64,000 bases of DNA. It comes from CALVLD01 sp964467585 (GTDB lineage: Bacteria; Bacillota; Clostridia; Christensenellales; CAG-138). Shown here piece after piece: positions 22,968 to 31,433 of the stretch. Within the stretch, counting starts at the first letter, position 1. The number at the start of each line of letters is the position of its first letter. The notes below the pieces were generated by a model. It was not told the origin of the DNA, ran no database searches, and saw only the letters and a list, made by a program, of their open reading frames with translations. A program made the position numbers and the translations under genes. The stretch lies in NCBI GenBank assembly GCA_964467585.1, contig CAYXRF010000004.1, positions 1 through 64,000 of the forward strand. Reading direction: 5' to 3'.

Positions 22968-25910
22968 TCAACTCCAAAGCTCTCGGTACTTTTTGATAAC
23001 CGTATCCATCATGTCGCGCACATCCGCGTCATCACAGTCGTCAACAGAAATCTCATTCACCTCACCGCAAAGCCTTGTAAGCACTGTTCTTGAAGCGGCG
23101 TCGATCACCGCAAAGCCTGAATTCTTGCTCTGCATAAGCGCATCGGCGTTTTCAAACAGCGTAAGCTTATCCAAATAGGGTGCGCCGCCGTGCGGACAGA
23201 ATGTTTTGCAGTTGCCGCACTCATTGCAAAGGCGGTCGATGTGAAGAATCTGCCGCGCAGCCCTTTCGGGTATGCTCACGGCGACATTGGCACGGTTGGG
23301 GCAGACGTCAACACAGCTTTCGCAAACGGTTTGACACCCCAAGCACCTTTCACTCTCCTCCTCACAGTCGGAGCGCCTTCCGCAAAGCCTGCCGTGACGC
23401 TCCAATGCATCACTGTAAAGCATACGCGCAGCGGCGGGAATGCGGAAATAATGCTTCCCGCAAAGCTTTTCTGTTACACGGGCGGCGTCTGCAATGGCGT
23501 CCGCAACGGTTGCGGGCCCGCGCAGACAGTCCCCTATGCGATAAACACAATCGACGTTAGAAGCCGCGCCGGGCTCATCATCATTAAGACTGACTCCAAA
23601 GCTTCGCAGATACTCCTCGTCAACGCTTTCTCCAACGGCGGCGACAACACAGCTGCATTCGATGGCGGTAGTTTCGCCCGTCGGCAAAACCGTGCGCCTG
23701 CCGCGCAGGTCTGAATCACCGAGACGCATTTTTTCGCAAATCAGCTTGCCGTTGTCAAAAGAGACGGGGGCGAGCAGCTCAAAAATCCTCACGCCGTCCG
23801 CGGCGGCAAGAGAAAGCTCCTCCGCGTCCGCGGGCATATAGCGCTTTGTGCGCCTATACACAATTGAAACGCCCGTTACGTCCTTTTCACGCACAGCGGC
23901 GCGGGCTGCGTCCATGGCGGTGTTGCCCCCGCCAATCACAACCACATTGCCGCAAAGCGTGCGCTCCCCGCGCTTCTGTGCCGAAAGAAAATCAATGGCG
24001 TTTACGATCCTGCCGTTGCCCTTGATATCAAGAGTGCCGTGCTTTTCGGCGCCGACGGCAAGTATTATCGCGTCATAGCCCTCCTCCTTCAGCGCGTCAA
24101 TCGTGGGAGCGGGCGTGTTCAGACGAATGTCGGAGCAGTATTTTTTAACAAGAGCAATATCCTTCGCAATTGCTTCATCATCAATTCTGAATGAGGGTAT
24201 CACGTTTTTTACCACGCCGCCGAGCGAAGACGACTTTTCAAACAGAGTGACGGAGACTCCGCGCCTGCCCAAAAGATATGCGGCGGAAAGTCCCGCGGGG
24301 CCGCCGCCTACAACAGCAGCGCGAAGACCAATCGGCTCAGGCGCTTCAGCCGCCTCCATAAGCTCGTCATAGCCGCCCTTTGCCGCGCAAAGCTTCAAAC
24401 TGCGAATGCACACCGCATCGTCATAAAAGTTGCGTGTGCATTTGTCCATGCAATGATGCGCACATATCGTGCCGGTTATAAACGGCAGAGGATTTTTTTC
24501 TGTTATCAGCTTAATCGCACGAAAATATTGCCCTGCCGATACCAGACGGATGTATTCGGGTATGTTCTGACCAAACGGGCAGCCGTAAGCGCAGGGTGCA
24601 ATAAAGCAGTCGAACATGGGCAGCTCGTCATTCAGCTTGCGAACGGGCAGGGGCTTAACGGGCTTTATATGCCTTGCATCGCGCTTTGCATCCTCGTGCA
24701 AAAGCTCGGTCATATCAACGTCAACATGCGCCTTGGGCAAAAATCCCTTAAACGCATCCGCAAGCTGTGCGCAGCGGGAGTATCCTCCCGACTTCAAAAG
24801 CGTCGTCGCAACGGTTATGGGGAATATTCCGCAATCGGCAATACGACGGATGTTAAACGCATCCGCCCCGCCGGAAAACGAAATGGGCAGCTTGCCGTCA
24901 AAAGCGCGTGAAAGCCTTGCCGCAACCGCTGTTGTGAGGGGATAGAGCGATCTGCCGCTCATGTACATCTCGTTTCCGGGCAGCTCGTTTCTTGTAATGT
25001 CAACGGGGAATGTGTTTGTCAGCTTAACACCCATTGTCAGCCCCTTTGAAGCGGCAAGCGCCATAAGCCTTGAAATCATTGGTACGGCGTCCGCAAACTG
25101 CAAATCGCCCTTGAAATGCGTGTCGTCAAACACGATATAGTCATAACCCATGGAATCGAGGGTTTGTCTTGCATAGTCAAAGCCCAAAAGCGTGGGATTG
25201 CACTTGATATATGTGTTAAGCTCCTTTTCGCTTATGAGGTAAGAGGCAATGCGCTCAATCTCATCAGGCGGACAGCCGTGAAGGGTTGAAAGCGTTGCCG
25301 AGCTGCATATGTGCGGCGCGTCACATCTTAGCCGTGAAGCAAAATCAGGGTATCTGTCGCAAAGAATATCAAGACATTCGTTATAAAAATCGTTGTCGGC
25401 GGGATGCTTAAGCCCCGTAATAAAGGAGTCGATCTTTTCGCTTTTGATTCCCTTGAGGTCGTAGCCCACGCTCATATTAAAAATATAACCCTTGCCGTCA
25501 CCGCCAAATTTCAGGCTAAGCAGCTTGAGTATCAGCCATGCCTTGACATACTCCCTGTACGCATTTTCAACCGTAAGCTCGGTTGACCATTCAACATTGT
25601 AGCCCTCGTCGTCGGCAAGTATGCAGGGCTTTGCAACGGGCAAATCCTCACCGTCAAGCGTCTGAACGGTTTTAAGCTCAAAAAAACGACATCCGCCCGC
25701 GTATGCGGCGATTATGTTCTCGGCAAGCTGAGTGTGAGGGCCTGCGGCGGGACCCATGGGGACGTCAAGCCGCTCCCCGATAAAATCAACCGATGAGTAC
25801 GCTCCAACGTCCTTAACCGCAACGCCGAATATTGTTTCGGTTCGTGCGTATTCCGCATCAATAATGTCAAGCAGCTGTGAAAAGCCGTATCCGTGCATCC
25901 TGTCAGACAT
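22968..25910 (-). CDS. ygfK: YgfK-like flavin/iron-sulfur oxidoreductase (putative selenate reductase subunit)
   Basis: 980 residues. The N-terminal part (about 1-410) is a dihydroorotate-dehydrogenase-like TIM barrel (GERLDVPMGPAAGPHTQ). A GltD-like half follows: cysteines in CFIAPCAYGCPFGQNIPEY (near 430-450) and TICAHHCMDKC. An FAD site VVGGGPAGLSAAYLLGRRG lies near 533 and an NAD(P) site VVIGGGNTAMDAARAA near 658. The C-terminus has two ferredoxin-like clusters, CLGCQTVCESCVDVCP (near 860) and CNECGNCKTFCP (near 898). E. coli YgfK sits beside SsnA and XdhD, and related clusters are linked to anaerobic purine and urate breakdown in gut bacteria. SD GGAGG precedes the start; ssnA lies 19 bases upstream. 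Confidence 0.9.
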   Translation of the reverse strand: MSDRMHGYGFSQLLDIIDAEYARTETIFGVAVKDVGAYSSVDFIGERLDVPMGPAAGPHTQLAENIIAAYAGGCRFFELKTVQTLDGEDLPVAKPCILADDEGYNVEWSTELTVENAYREYVKAWLILKLLSLKFGGDGKGYIFNMSVGYDLKGIKSEKIDSFITGLKHPADNDFYNECLDILCDRYPDFASRLRCDAPHICSSATLSTLHGCPPDEIERIASYLISEKELNTYIKCNPTLLGFDYARQTLDSMGYDYIVFDDTHFKGDLQFADAVPMISRLMALAASKGLTMGVKLTNTFPVDITRNELPGNEMYMSGRSLYPLTTAVAARLSRAFDGKLPISFSGGADAFNIRRIADCGIFPITVATTLLKSGGYSRCAQLADAFKGFLPKAHVDVDMTELLHEDAKRDARHIKPVKPLPVRKLNDELPMFDCFIAPCAYGCPFGQNIPEYIRLVSAGQYFRAIKLITEKNPLPFITGTICAHHCMDKCTRNFYDDAVCIRSLKLCAAKGGYDELMEAAEAPEPIGLRAAVVGGGPAGLSAAYLLGRRGVSVTLFEKSSSLGGVVKNVIPSFRIDDEAIAKDIALVKKYCSDIRLNTPAPTIDALKEEGYDAIILAVGAEKHGTLDIKGNGRIVNAIDFLSAQKRGERTLCGNVVVIGGGNTAMDAARAAVREKDVTGVSIVYRRTKRYMPADAEELSLAAADGVRIFELLAPVSFDNGKLICEKMRLGDSDLRGRRTVLPTGETTAIECSCVVAAVGESVDEEYLRSFGVSLNDDEPGAASNVDCVYRIGDCLRGPATVADAIADAARVTEKLCGKHYFRIPAAARMLYSDALERHGRLCGRRSDCEEESERCLGCQTVCESCVDVCPNRANVAVSIPERAARQILHIDRLCNECGNCKTFCPHGGAPYLDKLTLFENADALMQSKNSGFAVIDAASRTVLTRLCGEVNEISVDDCDDADVRDMMDTVIKKYRELWS

Positions 25911-25929
25911 GAATTTTTACCTCCAATTA

Positions 25930-27255
25930 TTAAACGCTTTTCCAAAGAGCCTCGGCGGCGGAGCGTATTTCGCCATACACAAGCTCCTCGTCAATTGTTG
26001 TAAGCCGTCTGTCGCGCATAAGCACGCGTCCGCCAACTATTGTCGTTGTGCAGTCACGCCCGCTCATGCCAAAAAGCATATGTCCGTTTGCGGTGTTCTC
26101 GTCAAAGCGCGTGTACGGGTTGTAATCCATCACAACAATATCGGCGGCGGCGCCCGCCTCAAGCACGCCCAGCCTTTCGCCAAAGCAATTGCCGGCAATG
26201 TGCGCGTTGCCCTCAATCAGCATCGAAGTGACCTCGTTCCACGCGGCGGTGGGGTCGCCGGAGCAGTGTCGCTGTACGGCAAGCGCCGTCTTAGCGCTTT
26301 CAAGCATATCGTTGGTGTATGCGTCCGTGCCAAGCCCTAACGATATGCCGCGCCGATACATCTCAATTATGGGAGAGCATCCGACGGCGTTGCCCATGTT
26401 GGAGGCAGGATTGTTGACAACATTTGTGTTTGTGCTTTTTATAAGCTCCATTTCAGAATCGGTAATGTGTATGCAGTGACCGAGTATGGTTTTTTCACCC
26501 AATATGCCGAGATCATAAAGACGTTGAACAGGACGCTTTTGATACTTGTGCATGGCGTCGTAAACATCGTCCAGCCCCTCGGAAACATGGATGTGAAAGC
26601 CGGCCCTTCCCGCATTTGCCCTCACGCACTCACGCATTGTATCCTCACTCAGCGTGAATGAGGCGTGCATGCCGAACATCGCTTTAAGATAAGCGGAAGG
26701 CTGCGCCTCACAGTATTCGATGAAATCAACATTTTCACGAATGGCTTCCTCACACTTATCCATGCCGTCACGCTCACTTGTTTCATAGCACAGACAAGAG
26801 CGAAGCCCCACCTTGCGCGAAACCTCCGCTATTGCCGCAAGAGAGCCGCGTGGCTGAAAAAAGCTTGCGTGATGGTCAAAAATTGTGGTGACGCCGTTTT
26901 TAACGCACTCCGCCATTGTTGCGTATGCGCTCATGCGGCAGCCCTCGATGCTCAAATGTCTGTCAAGACGCCACCACATGCCGTCCAATATTTCATAAAA
27001 GCAGGTGGGATTATAATCGGGCATTGCCAAGCCACGCGCAAGCGCGCTGTAAATATGGGTGTGGGTGTTGATAAGCCCGGGCATTATTACGCCGCGCTTT
27101 GCGTCAATAAACTCCGCATCACCATATTTGTTTAGGATATCCGCCGTCCGCCCAACCTCGATGATGTGCTCATTGTCCACAGCGACCGCGCCGTCATCAA
27201 TGTAGGGGACGAGTCTGCCGCGTGTCAAAAGTCGTCCGTTGCCTATAACTAACAT
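25930..27255 (-). CDS. ssnA: SsnA-like putative aminohydrolase
   Basis: 441 residues, close to E. coli SsnA length. It belongs to the metallo-dependent amidohydrolase superfamily (cytosine/guanine deaminase-like). The metal-binding THTHIYSALARG follows GVIMPGLIN; further ligands lie in HIHVSEG, ILGHCIHITD and GLGTDAYTND. The start is ATG 27255, 8 bases after GGAGGG (27264-27269); the open frame extends further upstream but through non-coding sequence, and ATG 27262 is out of frame. Its substrate is not firmly known; the family travels with ygfK in purine-degradation clusters. It is transcribed with ygfK from the promoter at 27359-27388. Confidence 0.88.
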   Translation of the reverse strand: MLVIGNGRLLTRGRLVPYIDDGAVAVDNEHIIEVGRTADILNKYGDAEFIDAKRGVIMPGLINTHTHIYSALARGLAMPDYNPTCFYEILDGMWWRLDRHLSIEGCRMSAYATMAECVKNGVTTIFDHHASFFQPRGSLAAIAEVSRKVGLRSCLCYETSERDGMDKCEEAIRENVDFIEYCEAQPSAYLKAMFGMHASFTLSEDTMRECVRANAGRAGFHIHVSEGLDDVYDAMHKYQKRPVQRLYDLGILGEKTILGHCIHITDSEMELIKSTNTNVVNNPASNMGNAVGCSPIIEMYRRGISLGLGTDAYTNDMLESAKTALAVQRHCSGDPTAAWNEVTSMLIEGNAHIAGNCFGERLGVLEAGAAADIVVMDYNPYTRFDENTANGHMLFGMSGRDCTTTIVGGRVLMRDRRLTTIDEELVYGEIRSAAEALWKSV

Positions 27256-27358
27256 AAGCCATGCCCTCCAAATATAAAATAAGCACGATAGCTGATAATG
27301 GCAAAAGCCAAAACCAAGCCCGTGCGCGAAACACTGCCTTACAGCCTGTAACAATGAT

Positions 27359-27388
27359 ATTTTAGCACAGCAATATACACTATTGCAA
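27359..27388 (-). promoter_or_regulatory. Promoter of ssnA-ygfK
   Basis: On the minus strand TTGCAA (27383-27388) is followed after 18 bases by TAAAAT (27359-27364), with TG one base before the -10 (extended -10). It lies about 104 bases upstream of the ssnA ATG and downstream of the neighbouring terminator. Confidence 0.6.
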
Positions 27389-27397
27389 TAGGTTAAA

Positions 27398-27442
27398 CAA
27401 AAAATCGGGACGCTGCCGCAAAAACGGCTGCATCCCGAAAAA
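27398..27442 (-). terminator. Intrinsic terminator of the acyl-CoA ligase gene
   Basis: On the minus strand TCGGGATGCAGCCG pairs with CGGCAGCGTCCCGA around a T-rich loop and is followed by TTTTTT. It separates the acyltransferase/ligase unit from ssnA-ygfK. Confidence 0.85.
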
Positions 27443-27478
27443 ATTACAGCTTGCAGAGAAGATGTGTCGTGATATGGT

Positions 27479-29209
27479 TTACACGGCTTCCTCCTCCGCT
27501 CTGCATTCGTCCTCAAGCACCGTGTAGGCAATCTTTCCTACAAGCGTTTTGGGCAGCTCACTGCGAAACTCAATTGTGTATGGCATTGCATATTTGGCTA
27601 TATGCTTTCTGCAATAGCAAAGTATATCCTCACGCAGATCATCGCTTGCGGCAAAGCCCTCACGCAAAACAACATATGCCTTTACCTTTTGCATCTTGTA
27701 AGGATCCTTCACGCCTATAACGCAGCTCATCTGCACCGCCTCATGCCCGTCAAGAATATTTTCAAGCTGAGAGGGATAAACATTATAGCCGCAAGTGATT
27801 ATCATACGCTTCAGACGCTGCTTAAAGTAGATAAAGCCATCCTCGTCCATCACACCCAGATCGCCCGTGTGCAGCCATGTCCGCCCGTCGGAATGAATGC
27901 GCAGTGTTTTTGCGTTCTCATCGGGATGATTGACGTATCCAAGCATAACCGAAGGACCGGAAAGGCAGATTTCACCCTCCGTACCATATGGCAGCTCGTC
28001 TGTTGTGCCAACGCCGCATATGGCGTAATATGTGTCGGGATATGGCAGACCGATGCTGCCCTCACGCTCCGCATTGTAGGGGGTGAGACAGCTTGCCGTC
28101 ACACATTCCGTAGTGCCGTAGCCCTCACGCACATGGATTGTTGCGCCATGCTCCTCAAGGTATTTGTCGAAACGCTTTTTCAACTCAATTGAAAGAGAAT
28201 CGCCCCCGCTGAATACTCCGCGCAGGCAGGAGAGGTCAACTCCGTCAAGATACGGGTTACGCGTTATCGCCTCAAAAAGAGTGGGGACGCCCGCTATGTA
28301 GTTCGGCCTCGTTTTTTTGATAAGCTCGGCGTATTGCTTGACATTAAAGCGTGGAACAAGTATCGCCGTGCCGCCGCAAATCATAAGCGTGTGGATGCAA
28401 ACGCCCAGGCCAAACCCATGAAAAACGGGCATTGCCGCAAGCATTTTTGAATGATAGACCTCTTTATTGCACATCGCCTGTGTTTGCAGCCCCAGCGCGT
28501 TGAAATTGAGGTTTGAAAGCATTATGCCCTTTGTAACGCCGGTCGTGCCGCCGGAAAACAGTATTACGGCAACATCGTCCGCGCCGCACTCAACAATATG
28601 CTTTTCAAGCTTGACCGCATCGCCGCCCTTCAAAAAATCTGCCCACATAATCACATTTGGGGCGGATTTCGGCAGCCTGTATTTGCGCCCCTCCGTAACG
28701 GCATAGCCAACGCGCTTAACAAAACCAAGCTCATCTGCGGCGCCCGTAATAACAATCCCGCAAAGAGGATACTGCTTTTGTACATCAACCATCTTGCCGT
28801 AAAACTGGTCGAGCGTCATAACATAATTGCTTTTGACCTCTTTTAGATAATAGACGATTTCACCCACGGCGGAAAGCGGATGTATCATGCTTGCCGTCGC
28901 GTCGATATGGTTGAGGGCATAAAGACAGTAAATTGCCTGCGGCACGTTGGGCATACACACGGTGACGATATCACCGCGCTTAACGCCCATCGCGGCAAAT
29001 CCCGCAGCAACGCGGTCAATACGCTTTATCAAGGTATCGAATGAATAATTCTTGCCCATGTAGCTGAGCGCGGGCCAACCGCCGTCGCGCATTGCGGAGC
29101 GGAGTACGGCGTTGTACATGGAATAGTCGGGGTAGTCAAGACAACACGGCACATCGCCGTATCCGGCAAGCCAAGGGGCATTAGGCGCTTTGACAGGGTT
29201 AGTTTCCAT
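27479..29209 (-). CDS. AMP-dependent acyl-CoA synthetase/ligase
   Basis: 576 residues of the ANL adenylating superfamily. The P-loop-like A3 motif VILFSGGTTGVTKG is near residue 217, GYGTTECV (A5) near 360, LHTGDLGVMDEDGFIYFKQRLKRMI (A7/A8) near 470, and the C-terminal lysine motif KTLVGKI near 555. The architecture fits acid-thiol ligases for medium or long carboxylic acids; the acid cannot be assigned. SD AAAGGA lies upstream of ATG 29209. It follows the E2-like acyltransferase gene (stop 29277) by 67 bases in one transcription unit. The pairing suggests the ligase makes an acyl-CoA that its neighbour transfers or binds (inference). Confidence 0.9.
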   Translation of the reverse strand: METNPVKAPNAPWLAGYGDVPCCLDYPDYSMYNAVLRSAMRDGGWPALSYMGKNYSFDTLIKRIDRVAAGFAAMGVKRGDIVTVCMPNVPQAIYCLYALNHIDATASMIHPLSAVGEIVYYLKEVKSNYVMTLDQFYGKMVDVQKQYPLCGIVITGAADELGFVKRVGYAVTEGRKYRLPKSAPNVIMWADFLKGGDAVKLEKHIVECGADDVAVILFSGGTTGVTKGIMLSNLNFNALGLQTQAMCNKEVYHSKMLAAMPVFHGFGLGVCIHTLMICGGTAILVPRFNVKQYAELIKKTRPNYIAGVPTLFEAITRNPYLDGVDLSCLRGVFSGGDSLSIELKKRFDKYLEEHGATIHVREGYGTTECVTASCLTPYNAEREGSIGLPYPDTYYAICGVGTTDELPYGTEGEICLSGPSVMLGYVNHPDENAKTLRIHSDGRTWLHTGDLGVMDEDGFIYFKQRLKRMIITCGYNVYPSQLENILDGHEAVQMSCVIGVKDPYKMQKVKAYVVLREGFAASDDLREDILCYCRKHIAKYAMPYTIEFRSELPKTLVGKIAYTVLEDECRAEEEAV

Positions 29210-29276
29210 AAAGATTGATAATTCCTTTCGTTATGAATAAATAAATTATAATAAACGGTTTAAAAACTCTATCTGA

Positions 29277-30185
29277 TTATTTCGCCTGCCTGTCGCCGAT
29301 ATCGGGAAGCGGAGCCTCAATCGGAAGATCAAGCAAATCAGGCTCTGCGATAAGCCTGCGAAGAATGCGCGCGCTGTTGGCAAAATAAAGCCCGTCGGCA
29401 ATACGCTCGTCAATTGTAAGCCCAAGCTCAAGCGCTTCGCGCATATCATATGTGCCGTCCGCGTTATAATACGGCGTCATATGCTTTTCCCCGACTATTA
29501 CAAAAAACGAATTAGTACCCCAATTGACAAGATGATGGTATGACGCGTGCATTTTGATACTGCCCAAATTGCTTAAAAACACAGAGCAATAATCGGGGTC
29601 GTCCTTTGAAAGGGAGGCGGGGACCCAACCGTGATAGTCAAGCCAACGCAAAAACCGCATCAAAATGCGCATAACCCAACGCGGCAGCCTTGCAAGCGTG
29701 CTCATCGCGGAGGTCGCACCGTCAACATTGCCCTCTGTGCGAACGTGACGTACTATTTTTTTAACCTTTGAGTGAATCTGTTCGATGGGCGATTCGCCCG
29801 ACTTATCAACCTCGATAACGGCAAGAGCTTCCTCCGAGGCGTCGTTGAATTGCTTTTTTACAACAAATGACAGTGAAACTGCGTATCGCTCGTATATCCT
29901 GTGACCGGCAATAAAGCGGTTCATTTTGGGACGCAGTACAATGGTTTTGGCTATCGCGGCGCAGATAACGTGAAACAGCGTGTACTTGAAGTCGTCTCCC
30001 AAGGCGTTTTTGCGGACAAGATAATCGTTGACGGCGGTAAGGTCGATGGTTTCGTTCATCACCGCCTCGTTGTCGGCACGGTTCGGCATAAGGTACGGCA
30101 TAAAAACGTGCATGGCGTCAATATCACGAAGCCATCGCCCATCTTTCCTGTCGCCCCGCCGACGTTTGTATTCGGCAGAACCCAT
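29277..30185 (-). CDS. E2-type acyltransferase-fold protein lacking the catalytic histidine
   Basis: 302 residues from ATG 30185, 6 bases after SD GGGGGAG; an in-frame ATG at 30200 overlaps the inverted repeat and lacks an SD. The protein matches the catalytic domain of 2-oxo acid dehydrogenase E2 / chloramphenicol acetyltransferase fold, without lipoyl or E1-binding domains. The conserved DHRxxDG motif appears near the C-terminus as DERIADGLYFANSA, so the catalytic His is Glu. An interior segment (VFLSNLGSIKMHASYHHL) corresponds to the E2 substrate-site strand. A conventional acyltransferase mechanism is therefore doubtful. No E1 or E3 genes are nearby. Confidence 0.7.
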   Translation of the reverse strand: MGSAEYKRRRGDRKDGRWLRDIDAMHVFMPYLMPNRADNEAVMNETIDLTAVNDYLVRKNALGDDFKYTLFHVICAAIAKTIVLRPKMNRFIAGHRIYERYAVSLSFVVKKQFNDASEEALAVIEVDKSGESPIEQIHSKVKKIVRHVRTEGNVDGATSAMSTLARLPRWVMRILMRFLRWLDYHGWVPASLSKDDPDYCSVFLSNLGSIKMHASYHHLVNWGTNSFFVIVGEKHMTPYYNADGTYDMREALELGLTIDERIADGLYFANSARILRRLIAEPDLLDLPIEAPLPDIGDRQAK

Positions 30186-30198
30186 ATATAACTCCCCC

Positions 30199-30236
30199 AT
30201 ATTTTACAGTAAAAAATGTATGACGCTGTAAAATAT
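30199..30236. promoter_or_regulatory. Perfect 11-bp inverted repeat in the leader of the acyltransferase-ligase unit
   Basis: ATATTTTACAG (30199-30209) and CTGTAAAATAT (30226-30236) are exact inverted copies separated by 16 bases. The site lies between the promoter (30242-30270) and the SD. It could be an operator for a dimeric repressor of the TetR/FadR kind, or an RNA hairpin. No regulator gene is adjacent. Confidence 0.6.
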
Positions 30237-30241
30237 AAGAA

Positions 30242-30270
30242 ATTATATCATGCATTGCTTTATCTGTCAA
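30242..30270 (-). promoter_or_regulatory. Consensus promoter of the acyltransferase-ligase unit
   Basis: On the minus strand TTGACA (30265-30270), 17 bases, TATAAT (30242-30247): a perfect sigma-A consensus. The predicted start site lies at the edge of the inverted repeat at 30199-30236. Confidence 0.8.
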
Positions 30271-30358
30271 ATACGATATTAAAAAACGTACTATTGTAAA
30301 ACATGAGCGAACCTCAAAGGATAGGAATCGCACAGTGCAAAAATCAACAAACCCGACA

Positions 30359-30387
30359 TTGTGTTATATGGCTTGTTGTGCTATAAT
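30359..30387 (+). promoter_or_regulatory. Promoter of the lipoprotein gene
   Basis: TTGTGT (30359-30364), 17 bases, TATAAT (30382-30387), 107 bases before the lipoprotein start. The divergent spacer 30201-30494 otherwise holds only the opposing promoter and inverted repeat. Confidence 0.55.
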
Positions 30388-30494
30388 AGCGTTACAGACG
30401 ATGATACACGCCGCAGGGCTAAAGCTGTGCCGCCAAACGGCAGAGGGCTTCCCCCACGGCGTCAGCACGCCTATCAGTATATGGAGGGAACCAA

Positions 30495-31346
30495 ATGCAT
30501 AGGGACTTACTTAAAAAACTGCTCTCGGCTTTTATCGCGGCGGCGATGCTTGCGCTTGCGCTTGCTGCGCTTTCGGGATGCAAAAAGCAACAAGAAGACG
30601 GTGAAAAAACCAACAACGATCGCTACTGCGGCTGCGTGCTGACATTCAGCGCTCCGACTCAATTCCCGATATACGCACAGGTCAGCGGCATAAACTATCA
30701 GTTTGAAGGCGTCACGGGAGAAAACTTTTTTGACGACTCCGTATACAACCCCGACACACGCACGCTCAATCAAAAGCAGTCCGTGTCACGCAATCTAAGC
30801 AATCCCGTTATAAACGTTGCGTCATACGGCAGTGCAACGCTTCAGGCAACGGCGGCTGTCAGCGCGACCTACGCGGCGGAAAATCCAGATTCTCATCTGC
30901 GCGCATATGCCGTATATCGCAATGAGGAGGGGTCACTGTATTTAGACGGCAGATATGACGAATTTTTATACGATGATATTCGTGCGGGCTGCTCTCTTGA
31001 GGATTCAAGACAATATACCCTCACGGATTCAAAGGGCGTCGAATACGTTCAAACGGTCAGCATAACATTGAGTGTTATTATCGCCACGCCCGCCGCAAGG
31101 ATGCTTGTTGAGCAGCTGGATGGATCCGGCGCGGTGATACAGAGCGATACCGTATCAACAAGCGCTTCAGGCTTCAGCACGGCAATGGCGGACGGTGCGG
31201 CTTCAATCACCGTATACGAGTACGACAAGGACGGCAAGTGCATCCGCACAAAAACGTTTAACGATGTGAGTGAGACGGTCAAGTATTTTGCACTGTATGG
31301 CGATGCTGCGATACTTAAGACGCTCAGCATAAGCGTTAAGAAGTAA
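30495..31346 (+). CDS. Uncharacterised lipoprotein
   Basis: 283 residues; SD GGAGGG sits 7 bases before ATG 30495. The signal peptide runs through LALALAALSGC, where LSGC is the lipobox, so the mature protein begins at Cys 29 and is lipid-anchored outside the membrane. A cluster of charged residues (KKQQEDGEKTNN) follows, then CGC. The rest is beta-rich with no recognised motif. The C-terminal part (ASITVYEYDKDGKCIRTKTF) looks like a repeated beta-hairpin of the YD or Ig-like kind. I do not recognise the family. Confidence 0.65.
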   Translation: MHRDLLKKLLSAFIAAAMLALALAALSGCKKQQEDGEKTNNDRYCGCVLTFSAPTQFPIYAQVSGINYQFEGVTGENFFDDSVYNPDTRTLNQKQSVSRNLSNPVINVASYGSATLQATAAVSATYAAENPDSHLRAYAVYRNEEGSLYLDGRYDEFLYDDIRAGCSLEDSRQYTLTDSKGVEYVQTVSITLSVIIATPAARMLVEQLDGSGAVIQSDTVSTSASGFSTAMADGAASITVYEYDKDGKCIRTKTFNDVSETVKYFALYGDAAILKTLSISVKK

Positions 31347-31372
31347 ACTAACTATATAATGTTCAGCACGGC

Positions 31373-31400
31373 TTGTTTTTTGCAGCGCCGCGGGTATAAT
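31373..31400 (+). promoter_or_regulatory. Promoter of gap
   Basis: TTGTTT (31373-31378), 16 bases, TATAAT (31395-31400), then SD GGAGG and ATG 31434. Confidence 0.6.
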
Positions 31401-31433
31401 AAAAACTGAAATAAAATGCGGAGGTTAATTTAT

